Origin: Blastobasis lacticolella
Taxonomy: Eukaryota; Arthropoda; Insecta; Lepidoptera; Blastobasidae
Length of the DNA stretch: 64,000 nt
NCBI GenBank assembly: GCA_905147135.1
Contig: LR990054.1
Coordinates: 10,701,001 to 10,765,000 of the forward strand
Direction of reading: 5' to 3'
A program made the translations under genes and the position numbers. Each line of letters opens with the position of its first letter. Within the stretch, counting starts at the first letter, position 1. A model generated the notes under the pieces. That model ran no database searches. It saw only the letters and a list, made by a program, of their open reading frames with translations, and was not told the origin of the DNA. Shown piece by piece: positions 32,263 through 43,682 of the stretch.

Positions 32263-34208
32263 GAATTTTTATTTAAATTGTCGTCAGTCGTCACTCCTTG
32301 CGCCTCCTTGCCCCATAGTGAAATTCAAAGCAACTTGAGTAGTACTTAAAAATGTCGTCCGTAACATAAGAGTCATACATCAGGATTTGGTGTCCCGGTC
32401 GTATTAAAATAGGTCGAAACGTCCATACTTTCAACAGCGTGGTAATGGCGCGAACTTGGCGCCGTATTTCACCGAACAATACTCCGAAGAAACACTTGCG
32501 AAAATATTGCCCCGCTCAGCGTAATTGATGGAGAATCTTTGTTAACTTTCTTTCGGCTTTTAATTTGTTATTTGTTACTTAGTCTGAGTTAGAATAACTT
32601 TGCTAAGCAGACGTCATGGGCATACAAATAGAAAACGGGGACGGGCGGAATATAAAGCTTGAGAAAGTTGGTTTGCGAAACAATTGATTTATTAAACGAT
32701 CCAGGGTGTGTTAGATCCGATCTGCTATGCTGAAGGTTTGATTCTCGGGTGCACAAATAATTTATTGAAAAATGACAATTTGTGTGCTGTAAAGTGTAAA
32801 TCGTACTACCTACAACTTGAGGAATCTAGTGTTGGGCTAAGGTTGTGAAACAATACTTATTGCTAATCGGTATTAGTCAAAGGAAACAGCCACGAATGTA
32901 AGTCAACTAGCTGCCACAGAATCTCAGGTTTCTATTGCATTTGAAAGATTAAAAGTACCTTCAAAATAATGCCGGTTGACCTATCGTCTTTCCAATGCTC
33001 TTAAGTACAATAAATGAGATTGTCCCGGGTGCGGCGCGGTGTCAAGTGTTGCGACGGCTGCAGGAAATATACTTTTGTCCCCTCTTGTTTAAGTAGGTGG
33101 TTGTTCTAAAATGTTAACTTAAGTCTCACCTTGAGAGGCTTTCCGTGGTGACGTCCCGCCATGGTAGCGAAATAAGATCCCCTTATTATCAAGGAGTAGC
33201 CCGGTTTCTGTATCGGTGAATACGGAAACACTTTATTTTCCTAGTACACTCTTTAAATGCTTGAGACATCCTATCTTATCCTACCTACTTTATGTAGATT
33301 GTTTCACATGATCATTCGCATATTGTACACTTTTGCAAAATATACCCTTTTATTTATTAGAGTTGTCAGACTGTAGGTATGTTACTTACTCTTTAGTAAA
33401 TTGTTGTGACTATATGCTCACCCCGCCGCCGCCCGTTCAAATAGCAGTTTTAACCCCTGACGAACAAAGAGGAATAGTATTGGGCACCTATCAAAATTAA
33501 ATACTATTTTTTTTATTTTTTATTATATATACTGTGTATCTGTCTGTCTGTGGCCACGTAATTTCTTTACGATTGAACCAATTTTGATGCAGTATCCTGT
33601 ATTTAAATGTCTGTTAAATTGAGACGGTTCTTTAATTAAAGTCGGTTCAATTGCTTAGGAACTATTTGAGCATATATATACTTAGTCGGGGGTTTTCGAC
33701 ATTTTTCTGCCGGCATCCGAAATTTTTCTGTTTCGGTTTCGTTTTTTTTATCGCAGCACCCAGAGCATTAAACCGGTCGCTTCGCTCCGGTAATTTCGAT
33801 TATAAGAAAAAATCGAGGGTCATTTTACGGCGTTTGTCGACAAGAAATATGTATAAGGATTGCATAGGTACAGTTCAAAGCTAATTTAGCCACTATTATA
33901 ATCTCCATAAGCCAACAAAGGAATAGGCGAGCAACTATTCAAATTAAAATAATACTCGGTCGAAATTCGGACAGTGCGCGGAATGTTGCGGTCGCGCTTT
34001 GAACCGGGCGGACGAGCTAAATGGCTTTGTTAGGGTTCCCACTGCTACGTAACGTAAGGGAAACGTTACAGTTACGGGATGGCCGACAGTGCTGGTCATT
34101 GCTGATCCACTGGACGGGCGAAGGTACTAATTGGACGTAATTGATGGTGCATGTGGCTTATTTGGTTCCAGCGTTCACTTGGATTAGGATCCAGCGTTCG
34201 GATAATAA
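32263..34208. other. Spacer with one Helitron-like scrap
   Basis: Mostly unique. 33516-33640 contains ACTGTGTATCTGTCTGTCTG and TTGAACCAATTTTGATGCAG, like the 5' part of dispersed Helitron derivatives. GC-rich patches at 33005-33060 and 33960-34100 show no coding frame. Confidence 0.3.
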
Positions 34209-34526
34209 CTCAATCTATCTTTACATAGTATAAAACAAAGTCGCTTCCCGCTGTCTATCCCTATGAATGTATCTATGTACGCAACGGATTTTACAGTAAA
34301 GTAGGTATACGCGAAGGAAGTCGCGCCGGGTCCACAAGTACAAGGCTGCCGTCCGAATTTATGTACGCTTAGATCTTTTAAACCACGCAACGGATTTCAA
34401 AACGGTTTCAACAATAGATAGAGTGATTCAAGGGGGAGGTAGGTAAGAAAAAAGGGTAGGTAGGGGTAAAGTAGGTGTAGTGTAGGGGTAGGACGCCACG
34501 TGAACGAAGTCGCACCGGAATAGTTA
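34209..34526 (+). mobile_element. Helitron-like element, rearranged copy
   Basis: TCTATCTTTACATAGTATAA, AACAAAGTCGCTTCCCGCTG, then TACGCTTAGATC, ACGCAACGGATTTCAAAACG and AATAGATAGAGTGATTCAAG, ending GAACGAAGTCGCACCGGAAT. An internal GAAGTCGCGCCGGGTCCACA at 34317 looks like a second 3' end, so two copies may be joined or nested. Same family as 89-283. Confidence 0.6.
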
Positions 34527-36476
34527 GTACTCTATAATCCTAAATGCTCCCTAATGTTACTTCTAAAATACTTTAAAATGTTGAATTATTCTCATTTCGG
34601 TTATACAAGTCGGGAGTAGAGCAACAATTCAGCGGGGAATCAAAGGCGGGTAGTATTAGCCAAGGAATCCGTTTAAGGTTGCGGTCACGGTGACGGCACC
34701 CTCCCCTCATAATAGCTTTGTTACCGCCAACGTTTTAATACCGAGTGTTTATAGGAATTTAATACCACATCACAGTATAAAATACGACATAAATCCTTCA
34801 GTGAAAAATTTAATATCAAACCGTCTTATGTAGATTGTACGATGGGGGTCAACCGTAAAACGATGCGCGTAACATATGAAAAGGTTGATGAATATGGAAG
34901 AGGTCACGTTAATTGGTCGCGAACTGCGCGGTTTTCTCCCACGCATGTAGAATGATGTCCCTGGAGTTTTCCTTTAGAGACTACAACATGGAGTTATTTA
35001 AGACAAGAAAAGATATTTACATGATCCCCAACAAGGGAGGGATACCTCTGGTATTTCAAACTTTAGGTTGCAGTAGCTTACAATCTTAATGATATAAATA
35101 GGCGAAACGGATTCGTCAGGACCGTAACAGGTGGAACAACATACGTTCTTTGTCTTTGAGTATTGAACGAACCTGTAGCTGTTCTAGATGCATCTATGCA
35201 GAGATGACAGCTCCAGTTTCGATTGTTTTTATAAACCGTAGTCAATAAAAGCACGAGAGGCATTACAAATCTGTTGAAGGTGGTGTCTCCTAATAAGTTC
35301 CACTGTGCGGGGAAGATGGCGTTAGACACGATGAAATAAGTATTTAATCTATTCCTCGAAACGAAAATTTAATCATTTTGTACATATTAAAACATTTATT
35401 TTGACTAATAATAAGTATTAATTTAACAACACCTTAAATTTAGAATACAAAAATAAAAAAACAATCTAGCCTAACAAAAAAATATGATAATTTTACCTAT
35501 TTCATGGATTTGATCGAGAATAGCAAAATTTGTATTTGAATAGAATATATTTTTGAAATGACTACACGTTTATTCCGTTTTACGAGAAAGGGACTGACAA
35601 TCAATGTTTAAGAACGGGCTCATAACGTCTTTGTTTTAAACTTATTTTAATTGTGTTTTTATTTTTGATACTCAGTCGCTAGATATTTAATTCAAGGTGT
35701 TAATATATCAACTGCCTTATATTATACAATTGAATACCTACGTCAAAAAGCCTATAACTATAAACCACGTATTGGGTTATATTTGGTTCAGTTATCACAC
35801 AGACGGTAGATCTTGAAATAGTTGGTGGGCGACCCATATTTGATTTAAACGCTGACCTAACTCGTGCGAATTGGATATAACCTCTGCATTGCAACCCGAG
35901 ATCTTGAAATAGCAGTTTATCATATTATACGGTTACAAGAGTATTCTTAGAACAGTATGTGTTAAATAATGTTATTGTGTTACACAATGTGTTATTTAAC
36001 ATTATATAACTGCTGTGTGTCCTTTAGTCCTCACAGTGGCTGACTACGCATGCAATCATCAATACGACCATGAAATCAACATGAACCCATTTTAGATATT
36101 ATGGGCGACAGTTACTGCTTTACATTGTGTGGGATTATCACAACAAACGAGCAAAGTACAACAAACATAAAAATCAATAATTTTTAAAATGTTAATACCT
36201 ATAAATAGCTAAAATAAGCATATTGGATGGACTATTCATTATTTTTCTTCAACAAGATCAGATCATCAGACAAGATCTAAAATACCTGTTGAATTATGGG
36301 ATACTTCCATCCATACGGTATTTATTATAACCCTACAAAAGATAAATTCGTATTCTCAGACCAAAATAAGAAACAGGTATCTAGGTACTAGATCTAATAG
36401 GTGTCTAGATAATAGTGTCGTGAGTGAAGGCAAGCATAACATCCACATCTAATTTTAATTTGTTATTTACGACTAC
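34527..36476. other. Spacer without recognised genes
   Basis: AT-rich. A short inverted repeat TATGTGTTAAATAATGTTAT / GTGTTATTTAACATTATATA at ~35957-36008 can form a hairpin. GTCCTCACAGTGGCTGACTA near 36030 recurs at 63660 (GTCCTCACAGTGACATCGCA), both followed by an ATTATGGGCGACA-type phrase ~65-80 bp on. No gene is supported. Confidence 0.35.
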
Positions 36477-36478
36477 TA

Positions 36479-36578
36479 CAATTGTCGAGATATAATAGGC
36501 CACATCAGACAGCGCTGGCATCATTTTTTTGTCCACGATGTAAAGTTCATACAAGAAAATGAACTGTATGTCGTGAAC
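36479..36578. mobile_element. Tc1/mariner-like MITE, left part of the interrupted copy
   Basis: TA at 36477-36478, then CAATTGTCGAGATATAATAG, continuing to GTATGTCGTGAAC where the element at 36579 begins. Paralogous to the intact MITE at 6638-6789. Confidence 0.82.
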
Positions 36579-37675
36579 CATGGCCTTCTTCATCTTACAA
36601 GCCATGCGCAGAAGTTTGACAACGTCGCATTTTTCAATTTTAGTGAACCTGAAAATTACTGTAAAATATCGTCGCGGTCATCGTCGTTTAATGTTATTAG
36701 ATATTTAAGTGATGAAGTATATAAATAAGTATATACATTAGTTCGATAATATGAAATTGGATAGATTCCTGTACTATTTACCTATCTACGTATTTGCAAT
36801 TGTATTATACCAATATTTTAAATGCGAAATATAATGTGTGTTTCGTCTTGTACGTAATGGATGTTTGTTACTTCTTCACGCAAAAACTACTGAACAGATT
36901 TTAATGAAATTTGGCAGTTACATAGCATATAGCCCCGAATAACACATATGCTATAATTTATTCCAATATTTATTGTGATTTCCGCGGGAACGGGTCCGGA
37001 ACGTTATAGTCGAATTTTATGTGGACACAGTCGCGGCCACAAGCTATTATGAAATAAAATAATCTTTGAAAGCCAAAATATTACCCAATTTATTAAATAT
37101 TAGATAAAATACATTTTAAACAGTTTTATTTAAGTACCTAAGTATATAAAAATTAACTACTTACTTACTTATTGTACCTACCTACTTTTTCAACGCTTCC
37201 ATCGTCGTGGATAATCATAGATCGTGGTTTAAAGTATTCGTGATAACTTTCACAGGCGAAAATGTTTACTACACACAAATCGGCACAGATTCTTTCCCAT
37301 TTTTAAGGTTTAATCATAATTTTACTTGCATTTTTCAAATGCAACAACGCCTTTGTATCTGTTAGAGAAAGATTACAATTATAAAACAGAATTTGATTAA
37401 TGAAATAAGTAAAAATCTAACAACAGAAATTGTCAAGGGTTGTTTTTCAAAAATCGTATTTATTCAATTTTAGCATAATTATATTTACTTTTATTTACCT
37501 TTGTAGATGGTCCATACAAACGCGTTATTTTACAGTTTTATCAATATATTTTTAATTTATCGTCATATAATTCATAATTTTCCCGCACATTGACATGTAA
37601 ACAATGAGTAAATCGGTTCACAGCGACGTTGCCGTTCCGTGCTACAGCATGGCTTGTAAGATGAAGGAGGCTATG
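36579..37675. mobile_element. Family X copy 1: TIR element with 7-bp target duplication
   Basis: A 1097-bp element. Its left end CATGGCCTTCTTCATCTTAC AAGCCATG is inverted at the right as CATGGCTTGTAAGATGAAGG AGGCTATG (28 bp, three differences). CGTGAAC precedes (36572-36578) and follows (37676-37682). It sits inside a Tc1-like MITE whose intact paralogue (6638-6789) shows one copy of the site. It contains a Helitron-like insert (36807-37046) and, at the right end, a short frame MSKSVHSDVAVPCYSMACKM. No transposase. A 7-bp duplication and CA-tipped 28-bp ends loosely recall P-type elements, but the superfamily is not established. Confidence 0.85.
36807..37046 (+). mobile_element. Helitron-like insert within family X copy 1
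   Basis: ATACCAATATTTTAAATGCG, CACGCAAAAACTACTGAACA, GATTTTAATGAAATTTGGCA, GGGAACGGGTCCGGAACG and CAGTCGCGGCCACAAGCTAT follow the order of the common lepidopteran Helitron derivative that normally ends GCGGGCAAAAGCTAGT. The same insert is at 44983-45231. Confidence 0.72.
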
Positions 37676-37682
37676 CGTGAAC

Positions 37683-37734
37683 GCAAGGAAATGATGACAG
37701 CTGTCAAAGGTGCCTATTTATATCTCGACAACTG
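37683..37734. mobile_element. Tc1/mariner-like MITE, right part of the interrupted copy
   Basis: GCAAGGAAATGATGACAGCT continues to TATATCTCGACAACTG and TA at 37735-37736, closing the MITE opened at 36479. Confidence 0.82.
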
Positions 37735-37736
37735 TA

Positions 37737-40700
37737 CCTACACGGGTAATGGTTTTGAAAAGTTATTCTCCACCTTTCATACAGATGAGCCTTACTTTAT
37801 GATTGCGTTGTAATTAACGTTGGCACCCTTTTAGGGCTTCGGAAGCAAAGGTGAGAGCGATGGGTCGAGAAACGCTCGATCAATTATAGCCATTTCGTTA
37901 ATCAAACCCCTAGTATCGGTGGTAGCTGTCTAGCTGTCGTCGAGCCGTGACTCCCAAGAGATCCTCAAGAATATAAAATAATTATAGTTAAAGCATGTAG
38001 CGTCTCAATAGCGGATCGGTATTACGTAGGCGTAAGTTTTGGGCCAAATTATTTTCCGAGAATAAGCATACTCCTACAGAATTTACTTTAGGTCCCTGCT
38101 CTTAATTAAGCAACTCGATTATTTATATTTAAGACTTAAATCATATTTTCTAAGGGTTGTATCCATCATGTACCAGTACCAGTGGTTGTAAAATCAAATA
38201 AGTACCTAGTATAAAAACTTTAAAGCTAACTCACATAATATGTTTTTTACCAATAAGGTCGCAAATAAGCGTACGGCCCGAAGCAGTAATCAATCGTGCA
38301 TATTATTGCATAGGGTGTTTATTTAGTCGTATATCATGTTCAGTTCCTTAAAAATTGCAATTAAGGATGGGATTTTGGAACAGAGCAAGCCGAGGGATAT
38401 GGCATATGATTCACATCACATCAACAACCCGTAAAAGGAGTTTCCACATGATGGCCAAAACTTGGGAATACGAGAATGTAGGGAGTATTGGCCTATATTC
38501 TTGAAGTCTTGTGCATGTTGGCCATGTCTCCTCCGATATTGTTAAAATCGATTAAGTCGTCGGAACAAAAGCCTTTGTATTGACTAACACCTACGAAAAA
38601 ACATAGAAGGCGCTGGTATTGTAAATACATTAAAAATAATGAAGTGTACCGCAATGTTACAGGATCAGGAGGTAACGTCGGACACCGACACCGGTAATTT
38701 CAAAACGATGAAGATACGGCACGTTTCTATGTGGATCGTTTTCTCTGGATCCCGGCATTTAATACCAGCCAAGATACTACGAACAAAAAATAAGATAGTC
38801 AAAGAGATACTTAGACTATATACTTATACTTGGCTATACTTCTTGCTTATTTCCCAAACATAACAAGATTAATATGTAGGTAGAGCAGCGCCAACATGAT
38901 ATTACAGGATCATAGCTCTAATTTGTCCATCCAAATGTCACTTGTATTTCCTGTGGGGTAGCTTTGCCTCTCTGTTATACACTACAAAGGAAAATTGCAC
39001 CTTATGAAAATAACACGCACGAGCGATATTTACTGTATAAGTAATGTACCTATAACTTTTTGACTGTGTCTTTCCTGCCCTTAATCCACTAGATAGATTC
39101 GGCGCAACATGTCTCTCTCTTGAATCATATAAAAATGTTTCCCATTTCTCGTATTTAATTTTTTCTTTCATCACATTGAAGAAAGCGTGTGCATAGTTCC
39201 TAGATCCAGCAATTTCAGTCGCTATCCACTACCTCAGTTTTATGCTATGTATGCGTGAACCTCTCATAACAATGTAAGGAGGCAGTCGGTACACCGCACC
39301 ATGGCACGCGTTAGAAGCGGGTCGAAGCAGCTAATTTCAGCCGATGGAGATAGGACACGGGCACCGTTCCCCGCGCCACCTTTATAATGCCTGTTGGAAT
39401 GCTCACGCAAATAAACGTTTGCGTAGTAGTAATCGCGTCGGGAGATTTTTAACCTGCTTCTATTTTACGTGCCGGCTTCAATTTTGATTTCTCTTTTAGT
39501 AATGCTGTCTAATATTAGTCGTGATTAAATTAGAAGATCACTAAGTAGAGTACTATTCAATTGAATTTTAACAGTTCGCCAAAAATGTAGTCATGCAGAA
39601 CTGAAGCATTATAAAACATCACCCTCAAACATTTGTCAAAAGAGGCACGACGTTTCGTTAATGCTCAGAAAAACAGAACTCCTCCACATTCCCCCATAGA
39701 GCTGCGTCGCGCAATAATAAACGGATTAACATAAACATTTTGGCGTCGTTCTGTTTACGTATCTCATTAACTTTTCATTCGTATGCAAGTTGAAATTCAT
39801 GCCGCTTATACATATTCGCGAGAACAAGCAAGTAATGAAGGAGCGAGCGATATTTTGCCGTTCATAACTTATTGGAGTGGCGGCCCTCGATCACCTTCCG
39901 CTAGATTTATCGCTGATTGATCGATTGAGCTTTGATTTTTAAATAATACCGCTCCCACCCCGGCCGGCGATGGGCGGAAACGGAAAATGGAAAAATGCTG
40001 TGGGGTATTGCTAAACACGATTAGCGTAAAAAGTTTCTCTGTTTGATAGATGGATAAAGTAACATTGATAAAATGTGGTAAAAGTGTAAAGAACCATTAT
40101 TGTTTCTTTGCCTGCCCTGTTACTGTTGATACGTATCATTCTTTCGGTAGACATACGAGTGGGGTAAATAACACTCGAAGTTGTAGTAAAAAAGTATAAT
40201 AATGTAAGAGAATTTTTTTTTAGTTTTAACAGAGGTACTTGAGGGTGTTGATATTATTTTTAAAATATGGGCATTTCACAAGAACGTCGAAATTTCGAAA
40301 TCATAATTTTCGCATAATTTAAAGTCGGAATGTTTTTCTAAGTATTGGAGTTTCCCGATTCTCCGTCCTATGATAACACCCGGCATTTGCGGCTGTGCTG
40401 GCCAAGTGAAGCTAAACACGATGAACGAAGTTTGTACATGTAACTTATCTACTACATTACTTATAACTTAGCCATTGTTTGTGTGAGCTACACTGTGGCA
40501 TCGTAGCTCCCAAACGGATGGACCGGTTTGGATGCGGTTTTCTCTGCTTGAAAGCCAGTTTAATCAAGATGTTTTTCAGCTTGCAAATTAAATAAAAATT
40601 AGTTGGTCGAGGGTTACCCGACTTTTCTGTTGGTGGGGTTATTACCTATTTTGGAAAATTAGCAGATGTTGGTTGTTGTTATAATAATGAGCAGTTTTCC

Positions 40701-41077
40701 AATAGGTATCTAAAGCGAATGCTTGGAATGGGTGTTAGGAATCTAACAACTCACTAGATGGCGCCCCGACGATTTTGATAATTGGTAATCACTTGAAATA
40801 GGTTCATAGAGAAAAGGATATAAACACTGGGTACGTTGTGTTGGATAATATTGTATTTATTAATAGTTTTCAACCATTTAGAGGTTGTAATAAATTATTA
40901 CAAACAAAACAAACATCAATTTGACTGAGTCAGTTCGTTTCATGGACGCTGGGATCAATAATGGACGTAATACAAATATGAAAGGTTTGTATTGAAATGG
41001 AACATAGTGCCTACTTATATAAATATTTCTTTGTACATTTCATTTTACCTTTAAAAGTTATGTTTATATCAATAAAA
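37737..41077. other. Long spacer without recognised genes
   Basis: Unique-looking AT-rich DNA. GC-rich islands at 39290-39480 and 39790-40010 (GATCGATTGAGCTTTGATTT, CCCACCCCGGCCGGCGATGG) lack coding frames. A Helitron-like scrap lies at 40474-40620 (ACGGATGGACCGGTTTGGAT, GCGGTTTTCTCTGCTTGAAA). No RNA gene found. Confidence 0.3.
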
Positions 41078-41206
41078 TAATAAGTATGTATTTAAAAGTA
41101 TATAAGTAGTTTATCAGTTATCTAGCACCCACAGCTTTGCTTACTTTGGGACTAGATGGCGCTGTGTGAATTTGTCTACGATTATTTATTTATTTATATT
41201 AAATAA
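41078..41206 (+). mobile_element. SINE family 2, 3' part
   Basis: ATAAGTATGTATTTAAAAGT, TTATCAGTTATCTAGCACCC and GGGACTAGATGGCGCTGTGT, then GAATTTGTCTACGATTATTT and a TTTA-rich tail, as in 24942-25191. Confidence 0.8.
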
Positions 41207-41912
41207 ACATTTTATTTTTAAGTTTAGTTTTTGTTGGCTGCATGATATCACTGCCACAATAATATCTCCAGATTTAGAAAAACATTACTAAAATTGTAGG
41301 AGTGCCATCTATTGATGCTTTTTGAAACCAACTGACAATACCTACTGGAAAACTTTTGATTGTTGTTACACAACCTCTAATAATAGCACAGAACATAATT
41401 ATAATATAAGGAAACCCCGTCTGATCCGAGCAGGGCTTTATGTAGGTAATACAAATAAAATAAAATATTTATTTTCGCGAAAATAAATATTTTCGATACA
41501 TAGATTCGTATATACCGATTACCGATACCTAACAATATCTTCGTGGGCCAGACACGGTTTTTGTTACATACACGCACAGCATACGCGTATTTGTAAAAAT
41601 CTTTGAATACTGTATAAAAGTATATTTTAAAATGTTTCAATGTACCTAAAAAATAAACAGTGTATGCTAACAATTCGTGGGCTTACATCGACTAATCCAT
41701 TGTGCTTGTAATTCAAAAACGAATTACCCAAATTCAATGGGGCATTGTAGGACCCGCCGGCTACGGCGCTCTTGGGCGTCATAACTGCGGAGATATGGCG
41801 GCCCTGCATAGCCTACGACGCGATCAGACGACACGATCATTTAATTAAAATATTAAATATATACCGGGACGCCGAAAGGGTCAATCGGTATTAATGTGAT
41901 TGCCAAGATTAA
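41207..41912. other. Spacer without recognised genes
   Basis: AT-rich. A short perfect-looking hairpin ATATTTATTTTCGCGAAAAT AAATATTT is present near 41465-41492. Nothing else is supported. Confidence 0.35.
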
Positions 41913-42094
41913 GGGGGATGCTACACTCACGATATTTATTGTGACACGTGGATTACGATCCTGAATCACGATATTTATCGAGTGTGTAGGACCCACGGAT
42001 CGTGATACGGATCACAGGATTTCTGGAAATTCAGAAATCCACGATTCGTATCGACGATACGTATCACGATAAATATCGTGAGTGTAGTATCCCC
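41913..42094. mobile_element. Palindromic MITE flanked by TTAA
   Basis: GGGGGATGCTACACTCACGA TATTTAT at the left is inverted at the right as ATAAATATCGTGAGTGTAGT ATCCCC. Internal repeats of CACGATATTTATCG/CGATACG make most of the 182 bp self-complementary. TTAA lies on both sides (41909-41912, 42095-42098), which fits piggyBac (TTAA) or PIF/Harbinger (TAA). Confidence 0.82.
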
Positions 42095-42371
42095 TTAAGT
42101 GACATGACAAAGCTTTCGAAGACAGCCGATGGGGCAGTAAAGTTCTCGAGTGGCCACCACGTACCGGAAGACGCAGCGTGGGTAGGCCTTCCACTCTGCG
42201 TTCCTTCGTGACAGCTGTATCGTAAAATAACTTTTTAATCATTATGCAACACTTATGTTTTTTAATTTTTCGTCGGGCGCCGGGACACGGAGAAATGTAG
42301 GCTGAATACCTGTATGTCTTTAACAAATTCAAAAATCAAATTCAAAATTTAAATTTTCTTGTTTATATTCT

Positions 42372-42530
42372 GTGTAATTATTTTCCCGCTAAACAGAATA
42401 TTTTTTGTAATTGTTGTAATTTGTGTTTGTGAATGTTTTTCTTATATTAAGCAAATAAATAGATAAATGTAAAAGTAGTAAAGTGAATTTCCCGCCGCTT
42501 GACATCCTCGACTCGCAACTGACTCGCAGC
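42372..42530 (+). repeat. Dispersed repeat, copy 2
   Basis: ATTATTTTCCCGCTAAACAG, AATATTTTTTGTAATTGTTG and GTGAATTTCCCGCCGCTTGA in the same order as 23480-23640. Confidence 0.75.
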
Positions 42531-42539
42531 TTACTTCCA

Positions 42540-43240
42540 GCAAAGTTGAGAAAATTATAGGTACGATATTACTATTGAAACGTCGTCTGCGAAAAGAATA
42601 CAGTCCTCACCTAGTTGTTTTGGAAGGTCATTAATATAAATGAGAAACAAGCAACACCCTAGAACGCTTCCTTGAGGAATGGAGCCCATGTTACTTTCCA
42701 CATCCGATCGTATGGTTTGTATCCTCCCGCTTTTATAGTCTGTATTTTCAATCTCTACGTATTGTGACCTATCTTCGAGATATGATTTAAACCATTTCTG
42801 TGCGATTCCTCTGATTCCAGTGCCGTATAATTTATCTAAGAGAATTTTATGGTTTACTCTGTCGTATGCTTTGCTCATGTCGAGCAATAGGCCTACAGCA
42901 TATCTTTTTTTATTTATTGTATTAAGTACTGCCTGAATGAATTTGTATAGGGCTAATGTTGTTGATCTATTTTTCCTAAAACCGTTCTGGCTGTCATGAA
43001 AGATATTATATTTTTCATAAAATGAGTTACCATCGCAGTTTCAAATATTTTGGCCGACGTCGGCAAAAGGGCAATTGGGCGAAAATTGCTAGGGTTAGTT
43101 ACCTCGCCGTTTTTATGTATCGGCTTTATTAAAGATATATTGAGACTTTCTGGAAATATACCCTCAGTAAAAGACTGATTTATTCGACTACTTACTTGAT
43201 TCGTATTCGCGAATGTTAAAAAATTACATTCGTTACATCA
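42540..43240 (-). pseudogene. LINE reverse-transcriptase fragment, second lineage
   Basis: The sense (minus) reading goes from SFTEGIFPESLNISLIKPIH, NPSNFRPIALLPTSAKIFE and NGFRKNRSTTLALYKFIQAV into the open frame 42887-42555 with LLLDMSKAYDRVNHKILLDK (motif A), QKWFKSYLEDRSQYVEIE, SIPQGSVLGCCLFLIYINDL (motif B) and CILFADDVSIV (motif C, FADD). It then stops. Only RT fingers to palm survive, in at least three frames. The clade is within the Jockey/CR1/L2-like group and distinct from the copies at 25.4 and 47.0 kb. Confidence 0.85.
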
Positions 43241-43327
43241 CAACTGGAAATTTCTAGGGCCTATGTCCAGTAGTGGGCGCCTTTCAGCTGATCAGATGAG
43301 GCCATCCGAGTAAAATAAAGACAATAA

Positions 43328-43440
43328 GGCCCGGATTATATCAAGCGTCGGCGACGCACCTTGCGTCGCCGACGCAACCTGCGTCGCCGACGCACCATGC
43401 GTCGCCGACGCAACCTGCGTCGCCGACGCAGGTTGCGTCG
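43328..43440. mobile_element. Left terminus of a Harbinger-like element with GCGTCGCCGACGCA repeats
   Basis: After TAA (43325-43327) comes GGCCCGGATTATATCAAGCG, then five CGTCGCCGACGCA-type palindromes alternating with ACCTT, ACCTG, ACCATG spacers. The inverted partner is at 53335-53371, followed by TAA. Confidence 0.7.
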
Positions 43441-43473
43441 GGCTGTCAAACGCTAGACTTCAACAGTTTAAAC

Positions 43474-43540
43474 GCACTGCTTTGACTAAAATCGGGCAGA
43501 GCGAGAGTCACCATCGATAGTCCTGTGTCCCTTTCTAGTG
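43474..43540. repeat. Inverted repeat arm, left
   Basis: GCACTGCTTTGACTAAAATC, GGGCAGAGCGAGAGTCACCA and TCGATAGTCCTGTGTCCCTT are inverted with little change at 46131-46200. The arms bracket the 104-bp array and family X copy 2. Confidence 0.85.
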
Positions 43541-43682
43541 TTGCCACCATTGTTGATGCAAATTCCGAATTACTTTTACTATTTGGCGCGGACACCGACC
43601 TCAGGGCCAGACAGAGCCGGACCGGGTGCAATCTGAAGTTTATATTTTCACCAGGGTCCAGCCCAAGCTAACCCTGCTACTC

